A stretch of 19,371 bases of DNA from NCBI GenBank assembly GCA_964442285.1, contig CAYTZH010000063.1, forward strand, positions 1 to 19,371. Reading direction: 5' to 3'. Below the pieces are notes generated by a model that saw only the letters and a list, made by a program, of their open reading frames with translations, searched no databases and had not been told where the DNA came from. Numbering within the stretch: position 1 is the first letter of the stretch; every line of letters starts with the position of its first letter. Both the position numbers and the translations under genes were made by a program. Shown here piece by piece: positions 13,595 to 19,371 of this stretch. Origin of the DNA: CAYTZH01 sp964442285. GTDB lineage: Bacteria > Myxococcota_A > UBA9160 > JAFDET01.

Positions 13595-14023
13595 GTGCAA
13601 CGCGTCGAGGTCACCCATCGCTTCGCAGCGCCCGTCGAACGGGTCTGGGCGCTCTACACGGACCACGGGGGCTGGAGCCGCTGGTCGGGTCTGGGCTCGT
13701 CGCGACTCGAGCGGGAGGGCGTACCGGACCGGGACGGGACGGGTGCGGTGCGAAGGCTCGGCGACGGCCTGGCAGCCGTCTCCGAGGAGATCCTCGATTG
13801 GGAGCCGCCCAAGCGCTTCACCTACCGGCTCATCCGTGGACCGCTGCCCGTCCGCGACCACGTGGGCGAGGTGATCTTCGAGCCCGACGGCGACGGCACG
13901 TTCGTCATCTGGCGCTGTCGCTTCGACGCGATGATCCCGGGCCTCGGGGGGCTGTTCCGTCTCGCCATCACGCGGGTCTTCCGCCGCGCCCTCGCGGGTC
14001 TCGAGCGCGCCCTCGCCGCGTGA
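13595..14023 (+). CDS. SRPBCC (START/Bet v1-like) family protein
   Basis: A 142-residue ligand-binding fold protein of the polyketide_cyc2 type. The N-terminal hallmark is VEVTHRFAAPVERVWALYTDHGGWSRWSG (4-32). GAVRRLGDGLAAVSEEILDWEPPKRFTYRL is the central beta section, and FRLAITRVFRRALAGLERAL is the C-terminal helix that lines the pocket. No signal peptide is seen. The start is GTG 13595 with GGAGGAC upstream. Its TGA overlaps the next GTG (GTGA), so it is coupled to the YjbQ gene. Members bind or transform hydrophobic small molecules or polyketides. The adjacent P450 on the same strand is compatible with shared substrates, but that is inference. Confidence 0.87.
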   Translation: MQRVEVTHRFAAPVERVWALYTDHGGWSRWSGLGSSRLEREGVPDRDGTGAVRRLGDGLAAVSEEILDWEPPKRFTYRLIRGPLPVRDHVGEVIFEPDGDGTFVIWRCRFDAMIPGLGGLFRLAITRVFRRALAGLERALAA

Positions 14024-14439
14024 GCCGCGACGCCGCGCTGACCCGGCTGGTGTGTCGGGTGCCGGGCAAGGGACTCCACGAGATCACGCAGGAGGTCGCC
14101 GCTGCGGTGGCGGAGACCGGGCTGCGCGAGGGCCTGTGCACGATCTACCTGCCCCACACATCGGCCAGCCTCACGATCCAGGAGAACGCCGACCCGGCCG
14201 TGCGCCGGGACCTGGAGCACTGGCTCGACCGCCTGGTCCCGGAGGGCGATCCCCTCTACACCCACAACGCCGAGGGCCCCGACGACATGCCTGCCCACAT
14301 CAAGGCGTCGCTCACCGCCACGTCGCTCTCGATCCCGGTGCTGGACGGACGCCTCGCCCTGGGCACCTGGCAGGGCGTGTACCTCTGGGAGCACCGCCGC
14401 CAGGCCGGAACCCGCACCGTGCTCGTGCATGTCGCCTGA
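14020..14439 (+). CDS. YjbQ/UPF0047 family protein
   Basis: A 139-residue protein of the YjbQ (UPF0047) family; some members show weak thiamine-phosphate synthase activity in vitro, and the physiological role is unclear. The family signature is complete: GLHEITQEVAAAVAETGLREG, CTIYLPHTSASLTIQENADP and VRRDLEHWLDRLVPEG. YTHNAEGPDDMPAHIKASLT, SLSIPVLDGRLALGTWQGVY and LWEHR follow, with the conserved histidines and Asp/Glu of the trimer active site. GTG 14020 overlaps the previous stop by 4 bp. A much longer open frame upstream in this phase runs antisense to other genes and is not coding. It is usually a stand-alone housekeeping gene; here it sits in an overlapping operon. Confidence 0.92.
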   Translation: MSRDAALTRLVCRVPGKGLHEITQEVAAAVAETGLREGLCTIYLPHTSASLTIQENADPAVRRDLEHWLDRLVPEGDPLYTHNAEGPDDMPAHIKASLTATSLSIPVLDGRLALGTWQGVYLWEHRRQAGTRTVLVHVA

Positions 14440-14752
14440 GGCACCGGCGGCCGCGGCCGAGCTGCGCTTCTCGGGCCCGCTCGACCTGCGGGCAACGCTC
14501 TACGCGGCGGCCCATCCCGACGCCGTGCCGATCGGCGACGCCAACCTCCCCCGCCAGGTGACGTTCGCCCTCACGGGAGAAGCGGACGCCGCGGCGGCGG
14601 CCGACGACGCGCAGATGCTCGCCCTGCTGGCGCCGTTCGCCGGGTTCCGGGGCTGGGTGGTGCGCTGGATCGAGACCGCCGCACCGCTTCCCCCGCGCCG
14701 CGCGCCGCGCGCGGCCCTGCGCCCCCTCCCTTCGGCGAGCGCCGGGCGATGA
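14429..14752 (+). CDS. Hypothetical protein, 107 residues
   Basis: I do not recognise the family. It opens MSPEAPAAAAELRFSGPLDL, is alanine-rich and soluble, with a predicted strand-helix core (LRFSGPLDLRATLYAAAHPD, QVTFALTGEADAA, MLALLAPFAGFRGWVVRWIE). The C-terminal tail is Pro/Arg-rich and probably disordered. ATG 14429 lies 11 bp inside the YjbQ gene and the stop overlaps the SGNH start by 4 bp (ATGA), giving coupling at both ends. There is no clear ribosome site. The coupled position supports a real gene even though the sequence is low in complexity. Confidence 0.55.
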   Translation: MSPEAPAAAAELRFSGPLDLRATLYAAAHPDAVPIGDANLPRQVTFALTGEADAAAAADDAQMLALLAPFAGFRGWVVRWIETAAPLPPRRAPRAALRPLPSASAGR

Positions 14753-15789
14753 TGGGCCGGCTCCTCATGGCCGGCCTCGCCACCCTGCTCGCCGTGGTGC
14801 TGGCCGAGGGGGTCTTGCGGCTGGGCTTCCCCGAGTACGGTCCCAGCCGGCAGGACCGCTCGAGTCCGTTCTGGATCCATCACCCGGATCTCGGCTGGGC
14901 CCACACGCCCGGCACCGAGGGGCGCTTCTCGAGCCCCGGCTCCTTCGACGTCGCGGTCCGCATCAATCCGTGCGGGCTGCGGGACGACCCCCACCCGGCG
15001 GCCCGCCCGGACGGCCAGCGCCGCCTGCTCCTGGTGGGCGACTCCTTCGCCTGGGCCTGGGGCGTGGAGGAGTCCGAGGGCGTCGCGGAACGGCTCGAGG
15101 CGGAGCTCGCCGCCATCGGCCCCTGGACCGTCATCAACCTCTCGACGGCGGGCTACAGCACCGATCAGGAGCTGCTCTGGTATCTCGCGGTGGGCACGCG
15201 CTACGAGGTGGATCTGGTGCTGCTCCTGTTCTGCGACAACGATCTGGCCGGGATCACCGAGGCGACCTACTACGACCACCCGAAGCCCTTCTTCCGGCTC
15301 GACGGCGACGACGGCCTGGTCCGGGGAAACGATCCGGTGCCCCGGCGCACGCCGTGGGTCCGGCTGCGCGCCTGGCTGAAGGGCCGCACGTACCTCGGCA
15401 AGGCGCTCGCGATCCTCCGGATGCAGCGTCTCCCCCGGGACGAGACCCGGACGCCCTACAAGATCTTCCCGCTGAGCGACGCTCAGCGGACCCTCGGGCG
15501 GGCGCTGCTGACCCGCTTCGCGGCGGAGGTGCGCGCGCGGGGCCTGCCCTTCGCCGTGGTCCTGATCCCCAGCGGCGCCGAGCACGCCGCCTGGCTGACC
15601 GAGGTGGGGCGGGATCTGGGGGTGCCCGTGCTCGACCTCGGGCCGCGCTTCGCCGAGGCCCTGGACGCCGGCGCCGAGCTCATCCTCCAGGGCGATCCGC
15701 ACTGGACGCCCGCCGGCCACGCCCTCGCGGCGGGGGAGATCGCGGCCTTCCTGCGCCGCGAGGTCGGGCTGCCGGAGGGCGCACCGTGA
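14749..15789 (+). CDS. SGNH/GDSL-type hydrolase, membrane-anchored
   Basis: A 346-residue predicted esterase or O-acyl hydrolase. An N-terminal hydrophobic segment (LLMAGLATLLAVVLAEGVLRL, 5-25) acts as an anchor or signal. The catalytic serine is in VGDSFAWAWGV (96-106, Ser99). The block III-like region is LLLFCDNDLAG (158-168, Asn164). The acid-base pair is in GDPHWTPAGHALA (315-327, Asp316 and His318), resembling the D-x-H-W of AlgX/AlgJ-type proteins. The sequence VINLSTAGYSTDQELLWYL is typical of bacterial SGNH proteins encoded near polysaccharide genes. ATG 14749 overlaps the previous stop, and its own stop overlaps the next GTG by 4 bp. It likely acts at the outer face of the inner membrane. 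Substrate is unknown. Confidence 0.87.
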   Translation: MMGRLLMAGLATLLAVVLAEGVLRLGFPEYGPSRQDRSSPFWIHHPDLGWAHTPGTEGRFSSPGSFDVAVRINPCGLRDDPHPAARPDGQRRLLLVGDSFAWAWGVEESEGVAERLEAELAAIGPWTVINLSTAGYSTDQELLWYLAVGTRYEVDLVLLLFCDNDLAGITEATYYDHPKPFFRLDGDDGLVRGNDPVPRRTPWVRLRAWLKGRTYLGKALAILRMQRLPRDETRTPYKIFPLSDAQRTLGRALLTRFAAEVRARGLPFAVVLIPSGAEHAAWLTEVGRDLGVPVLDLGPRFAEALDAGAELILQGDPHWTPAGHALAAGEIAAFLRREVGLPEGAP

Positions 15790-16700
15790 AGGCGATTCGA
15801 TCCCGTGTCGTGATCCTGGTGATCGTCGCGACGGGCCTGGCCGCGACGACCGCGGCGAAGGAGCCCGAGCGGGCGCCGTGGGCGGAGGTCCTCGAGGCGG
15901 ACGATGTCGACTCGCTGCGCTTCACCCACGCCGTGGCCCGCGCGCTGCGCGAGGAGCTTCCCGAAGCCGAGGTGCGGGTGGCGGATCGGCTCGCCCTCGA
16001 CGTGGTGCAGGAGTCCGGCACGCCCGCGCGGGTGCACCTCGACAACCTGTACCGGGACCTGTCCGCCACCCCGGCGGAGCGCGAGGCGCAGATACGCCAG
16101 TTCGTGTCGGGTATCGCCTCCCCCGTCCTCACCCGGGAGACCCTCGGTCCCGAACACCGGACGCGCCTGCGGCCGGTGATCCGCGACGCGGCCTTCGTGG
16201 CGGAGCTGCGCCGACGCGCGCCGGGCGAGGACGCGCTCCTGGCCGACCCGCTCGTCGCCGATCTGTGGGTGCTCTACGTCCTCGACCTGGCCCGGACGAT
16301 CCAGTACGTGACGGCGGCGGATCTCGAGCCCCTGGCGCTCCCCCGGGAGGCCCTGCGGGCCACCGCCCTGGCGGGGTTGCGCGCGGGCCTGCCGTCGGTG
16401 CGCATCCAAGGCGGACCGGTCTTCCTGATCGTGGCCGACGGCACCTACGACTCGAGCGTGCTGCTCCTCGACGAGGTCTGGACGCGGATCGAGGCCCAGC
16501 TCGGGGGACCCGTGGTGGCGGCGGTGCCCACCCGCAGCCTCGTGGCCTTCGCGGCGGCGGGAGACGTCGAGGCCGTCGAGCAGCTCCGGGCCCTGGCGCG
16601 GGAGGGCGAGCGGGAGGGCGCCTACCCGGTCTCCCGCACGCTGCTGCTGCGCCAACGCGGTCGCTGGCAGGCCCTGGAGCCCGACCCCGCGGCGCCCTGA
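15786..16700 (+). CDS. Exported DUF1444-family protein
   Basis: A 304-residue protein starting at GTG 15786 (GTGA overlap with the SGNH stop); the open frame further upstream is antiparallel noise. Residues 1-24 (MKAIRSRVVILVIVATGLAA plus TTAA) form a signal peptide, likely cleaved before KEP. The mature part matches the DUF1444 pattern: FTHAVARALREELPEAEVRV, then a conserved LDNLYRDLS. The pattern continues with an IRQFVSGIASPVLTRETLG segment, LVADLWVLYVLDLARTIQYVTAADLE, and ALAGLRAGLPSVRIQGG. Known DUF1444 proteins (YtpQ of Bacillus) are cytoplasmic, so a secreted form is unusual. Function is unknown. It ends 6 bp before the convergent crtB stop. Family assignment is from recall of conserved segments and needs a profile search. 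Confidence 0.75.
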   Translation: MKAIRSRVVILVIVATGLAATTAAKEPERAPWAEVLEADDVDSLRFTHAVARALREELPEAEVRVADRLALDVVQESGTPARVHLDNLYRDLSATPAEREAQIRQFVSGIASPVLTRETLGPEHRTRLRPVIRDAAFVAELRRRAPGEDALLADPLVADLWVLYVLDLARTIQYVTAADLEPLALPREALRATALAGLRAGLPSVRIQGGPVFLIVADGTYDSSVLLLDEVWTRIEAQLGGPVVAAVPTRSLVAFAAAGDVEAVEQLRALAREGEREGAYPVSRTLLLRQRGRWQALEPDPAAP

Positions 16701-16706
16701 CGAAAG

Positions 16707-17681
16707 CTACAACGGGCAGGAGGAGGCACCCGCGCCGGAGAGCCGCACCGCGTCCGCGGCGCCGAGGATGCCCGCGGGCGCGATGAGCTTGCGGTCGGGC
16801 CACTGGCGGCGCTCGGCCGCGAAACGCAGCAGGGCGCGGGCCACGAGCCAGAGCTTGCGGCCGCTCGACACCACGGCGCGGCCGCGGAGGACGTCGCCGC
16901 CGCGCGCCTCGATCCGGCGACCGATCTCCGCATAGACGAGCCGTGCGGTGCGGACCGCCAGGGCGGAGCGGGGCTCGAGATAGGCGAGCCCCCGGTCGGC
17001 CGAGGCATAGTAGGCGTCGGCGCGGGCGAGCAGCTGGCGCGCGGCCCCTGCCAGCTCGCCGCGGGCCGAGTCGGGCAGGGGCGGCCGGTCCGGCGCGGCG
17101 AGCGCGTCCCGGAGCCACGCGCTCAGCCCCGGCCCCACCAGCTCGAGCGGCAGGTAGAGCCGACCCTGCTGCCAGTCCTCGACCACGTCCCGACAGATGT
17201 TGGTCAGCTGCATGCCGATCCCGAGATGGGCGGCGTGCGCCGCGGCGCGGTCCTCGGAGACGCCCATCACATGGCTCATCATGAGCCCCACGGTCCCGGC
17301 CACGCGCCAGCAATAGACCAGGAGCTCCTCGAGGGTGTCGTAGCCGGCGTGCTCCACGTCCATCGCCATGCCCGCCAGCAACTCCTCGGGATACTCGATC
17401 GGGATCCGGCGACGGCGCACGACCTCCTGGAAGCAGTGGCGGACGGGATCCTCCTGGGGCGCGCCGGCGTAGATCCCGCGCAGGGACTCGCGCAGGCCCT
17501 CCAACGCTTCCGCGTGTCCGTCCCGCGGCGCCAGGTCCACCGCGTCGTCGCAGAGGCGGCACCACCCGTAGAGCGCCGCCACCTCGTCCCTGCGCCCTCG
17601 CGGGAATAGCCGCGATGCCAGGTCGAAGCTCTTGGAGTGATGGGCGATCACGCGCCGGCACTCGGCCCACCGCTCATCCAC
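16707..17681 (-). CDS. crtB: Phytoene synthase
   Basis: A trans-isoprenyl diphosphate synthase that joins two geranylgeranyl diphosphates into 15-cis-phytoene, the first committed carotenoid step. It has 324 residues. The first Asp-rich motif is DDAVD (45-49) after YGWCRLC, and the second is NICRDVVED (161-169) followed by WQQGRLYLP. The segment GMAMDVEHAGYDTLEELLVYCWRVAGTVGLMM (104-135) is canonical. Squalene/dehydrosqualene synthases share the motifs, but pairing with crtI and the YDTLEEL/YCWRVAGTVG form favour CrtB. The start is GTG 17681, overlapping the crtI stop by 8 bp, so it is coupled to crtI. The C-terminus converges on the DUF1444 gene with only 6 bp between stops and no visible terminator. 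Confidence 0.94.
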   Translation of the reverse strand: MDERWAECRRVIAHHSKSFDLASRLFPRGRRDEVAALYGWCRLCDDAVDLAPRDGHAEALEGLRESLRGIYAGAPQEDPVRHCFQEVVRRRRIPIEYPEELLAGMAMDVEHAGYDTLEELLVYCWRVAGTVGLMMSHVMGVSEDRAAAHAAHLGIGMQLTNICRDVVEDWQQGRLYLPLELVGPGLSAWLRDALAAPDRPPLPDSARGELAGAARQLLARADAYYASADRGLAYLEPRSALAVRTARLVYAEIGRRIEARGGDVLRGRAVVSSGRKLWLVARALLRFAAERRQWPDRKLIAPAGILGAADAVRLSGAGASSCPL

Positions 17682-19245
17682 GCCCGAAATCCTCGAGCAG
17701 CGTCGATACCGTCGCCTTCGCCGAGTTGATCACGCCGGGAACGCCGGCTCCGGGATGGGTGCCCGCGCCCACCAGATAGAGGCCCGGGATCCGGGGGTCG
17801 CGGTTGTGGGGACGGAACCAGGCGCTCTGGAGTAGCCGCGGCGCGACGGAGAAGGCCGACCCCAGGTGCGACCGGAGCTGCTGCTGGAAGTCCCGGGGCG
17901 TGAACGTGCGCTGCACGACCAGGTGCTTCCGGAGGTCCGGAAGGAAGGCCTCCAGCGCGGCGAGGATGCGGTCGGCGTAGCCCGCGGCCTCCCGATCCCA
18001 GTCGAGCTCCAGGTGGCCCAGGTGGGGCACCGGGCTGAGCACGTAGAAGGCCTCGCACCCCTCGGGCGCGAGCGAGGGATCGGAGACCGTGGGCGCGTGC
18101 AGGTAGAGGCTGAAGTCCCGAGGCAGGCTGCGCCCGTAGAAGACGTCGTCCAGTAGCCCCCGGTAGCGCGGCCCGAGTACCACCGTATGGTGTGCGAGGT
18201 CGTCGTAGCGTCGGTCGGTGCCGAAGTAGATCAGGAAGAGCGACATGGACCAGGCCATCCGCGCGAGGCGGCCGGCGGTGCGCCGCGCGCGGGGATCGTC
18301 GCCGTAGAGAACGGCATACGTGTGGTGGACGTCGGCGTTCGAGACCACCGCGTCGAAGGTCTGCTCGCCAGCGTCCGTCGCGACCCGATGCCGACCGTCG
18401 GGCGCCAGACGGACCCGCTGGACCGGGCTCGACAGCAGCAGCGTGCCGCCCAGGTCCACGAAGCGGCGGGCGATGGCGTCGACGAGGGCGCCCGTCCCGC
18501 CGCGGACGAAGTGGACGCCCTCGAGCCGCTCGAGGAAGTGGATCAGCGTGTAGATCGAGCTGGTCTCGAAGGGGTGGCCGCCGATCAGCAGCGAGTGGAA
18601 GCTCAGGACCTGGCGCAGCCGCTCGTCGCGGACGAAGCGCGCCACGGTGTGGTAGACGGAGCGGTCGGCCCGGAGCTGCGCCAGGCGAGGGAGGACCCGC
18701 AGCATGTCCGACAGACGGAGGAAGGGTCGCGCCACGAGGCCTCGGTAGCCCGCGTCGAACACCCGTCCGCTGTAGGCGTGAAACCGCTCGTAGCCCGCAC
18801 GGTCGTCCGGCGCGAGGCGTGTCACCTCCGCGAGCAGGGCTTCCGGGTCGCCGCGGTAGTCGAAGCGCTCGCCGTCGCTCCAGAGGATCCGATAGAAGGG
18901 ATCGTTGGGGATCAGCTCGACGAAGTCGGCGAGCGACTTGCCCGAGACGGCGAAAAGCTCCTCGAGGCAGGAGGGCGCGGTGATCACGGTGGGTCCGGCG
19001 TCGAAGGTGAAGCCGCCCTCGCGGTAGACGTAGGCGCGTCCACCCGGCGCGTCGCGCGCTTCGAAGACGGTGGTCGGGACCCCGGCGGCCTGGAGCCGGA
19101 GCGCCGCGGCGAGGCCGCCCAGGCCCGCGCCCACCACCGCCGCGCGGCGCTCGGACCCGCCGCCTTCCCGCGGGCGCACGGACCGCGGACGGGGGCTCGT
19201 GGGATCCGGGCTCGTCGGATCCGAACTGGAGACGGGAAGCGGCAA
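17674..19245 (-). CDS. crtI: Phytoene desaturase (CrtI family)
   Basis: An FAD-dependent desaturase/isomerase that turns phytoene into neurosporene or lycopene, membrane-associated. The ADP-binding motif is AAVVGAGLGGLAAALRLQAA with the ARDAPGGRAY follow-up. The middle part has FDAGPTVITAPSCLEELF, RQVLSFHSLLIGGHPFETSS and HFVRGGTGALVDAIARRF. The CrtI C-terminal signature is GLYLVGAGTHPGAGVPGVINSAK, all strongly conserved. The start is uncertain. TTG 19245 has GGAGG four bases upstream (523 residues); GTG 19293 (539 residues) also has GGAGG but at 3 bases, and lies upstream of a possible -10 at 19289-19284. The N-terminal 30 residues are low complexity (DPTSPDPTSP). First gene of a crtI-crtB operon. 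Related dehydrosqualene or carotenoid oxidases are less likely given crtB. Confidence 0.93.
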   Translation of the reverse strand: MPLPVSSSDPTSPDPTSPRPRSVRPREGGGSERRAAVVGAGLGGLAAALRLQAAGVPTTVFEARDAPGGRAYVYREGGFTFDAGPTVITAPSCLEELFAVSGKSLADFVELIPNDPFYRILWSDGERFDYRGDPEALLAEVTRLAPDDRAGYERFHAYSGRVFDAGYRGLVARPFLRLSDMLRVLPRLAQLRADRSVYHTVARFVRDERLRQVLSFHSLLIGGHPFETSSIYTLIHFLERLEGVHFVRGGTGALVDAIARRFVDLGGTLLLSSPVQRVRLAPDGRHRVATDAGEQTFDAVVSNADVHHTYAVLYGDDPRARRTAGRLARMAWSMSLFLIYFGTDRRYDDLAHHTVVLGPRYRGLLDDVFYGRSLPRDFSLYLHAPTVSDPSLAPEGCEAFYVLSPVPHLGHLELDWDREAAGYADRILAALEAFLPDLRKHLVVQRTFTPRDFQQQLRSHLGSAFSVAPRLLQSAWFRPHNRDPRIPGLYLVGAGTHPGAGVPGVINSAKATVSTLLEDFGRG

Positions 19246-19283
19246 AGCACCTCCGCGGCGTCCCGCGCGACACCGGCCACACC

Positions 19284-19289
19284 AGCCTA
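19284..19289 (-). promoter_or_regulatory. Possible -10 box of crtI-crtB
   Basis: The minus strand reads GTGATAGGCTGG; TAGGCT fits the GC-rich -10 form TAxxxT. The start would be near 19277, about 32 nt before the TTG start. The -35 position falls inside the 25-bp tandem repeat, with no TTGACA match. Control by a factor binding the repeat is one reading. Confidence 0.3.
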
Positions 19290-19295
19290 TCACGG

Positions 19296-19366
19296 GCCTC
19301 CGCGGATTCCATCGGGACGGGCCTCCGCGGATTCCATCGGGACGGGCTTCTGGTCGTTCGGAACGG
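19296..19366 (-). repeat. 25-bp tandem repeat upstream of crtI, reaching the window edge
   Basis: Two perfect 25-bp units abut at 19296-19320 and 19321-19345 and share CCGCGGATTCCATCGGGACG. A degenerate 21-bp relative follows (19346-19366), and the first bases of another unit (GCTTC) reach the edge. Read on the minus strand, each unit begins with CCCGT or CCGTC and the intact ones contain GATGGAATCCGCGG. The array lies immediately upstream of the crtI promoter region and has no unique spacers, so it is not a CRISPR. Total length is unknown. Confidence 0.85.
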
Positions 19367-19371
19367 GCTTC

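Noticed and set aside
9557..13861. A 1434-codon open frame on the minus strand
   Set aside because: Only its last third (9557-10867) is the binding protein. The rest is antisense to the P450 and SRPBCC genes and out of phase with the amidohydrolase, with no family motifs; it stays open because of the high GC.
10948..14439. A 1163-codon open frame on the plus strand
   Set aside because: Only the final 140 codons (YjbQ, from GTG 14020) are coding. The upstream part is antisense to the amidohydrolase and out of phase with the P450, and shows Arg/Pro-rich nonsense.
19296..19371. CRISPR array at the right edge
   Set aside because: The 25-bp units abut directly with no unique spacers, and no cas gene is in the window.

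Overview
The window is very GC-rich (clearly about 70 percent) and tightly packed, with many GTG/TTG starts and 4-17 bp gene overlaps. The tRNA-Thr/Tyr/Gly/Thr-tuf order is the classic proteobacterial one. A DUF4388 regulator and a PilZ protein next to ordinary Gram-negative lipoprotein, ABC importer and carotenoid genes fit an uncultured deltaproteobacterial or Myxococcota-like lineage. That placement is inference; there is no rRNA in the window.

Region 1 (1-4254, minus strand) is a translation and housekeeping block. In transcription order it holds an AbrB-like/DUF4388 regulator, pyrF (orotidine-5'-phosphate decarboxylase), rlmB (23S rRNA 2'-O-methyltransferase), then a good sigma70-type promoter (TTGCCG, 17 bp, TATATT). 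That promoter drives tRNA-Thr(TGT), tRNA-Tyr(GTA), tRNA-Gly(TCC), tRNA-Thr(GGT) and tuf (EF-Tu), which runs off the left edge.

Region 2 (4422-6140, plus strand) holds a PilZ protein, a 118-residue unknown and a family 2 glycosyltransferase. A tRNA-Leu(TAA) lies on the opposite strand between the last two.

Region 3 (12004 down to 6125, minus strand) is a probable six-gene operon: an amidohydrolase of the Amidohydro_2 type, a lipoprotein substrate-binding protein, two MalF/MalG-type permeases, a MalK/UgpC-type ATPase and a small exported protein. A perfect TATAAT lies just upstream of the amidohydrolase. The importer is of the CUT1 (sugar/glycerol-phosphate) class, but leading with a decarboxylase/hydrolase-type amidohydrolase leaves the substrate open. 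The MalF-like gene starts with two in-frame copies of a 31-bp repeat around a GC hairpin.

Region 4 (12182-16700, plus strand) starts divergently with a cytochrome P450. It continues with a translationally coupled run: an SRPBCC protein, a YjbQ-family protein, a 107-residue unknown, a membrane-anchored SGNH hydrolase and an exported DUF1444 protein.

Region 5 (19245 down to 16707, minus strand) is crtI-crtB (phytoene desaturase and phytoene synthase), giving desaturated C40 carotenoids from geranylgeranyl diphosphate. It is preceded by a 25-bp tandem repeat that reaches the right edge. There is no gene-free stretch over 300 bp; the longest is the 214-bp divergent region 11968-12181.

I saw no CRISPR array, phage, insertion sequence or defence system. 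The most unusual signals are regulatory or repeat elements: the triple repeat before pyrF, the repeat inside the MalF gene, and the tandem repeat upstream of crtI.
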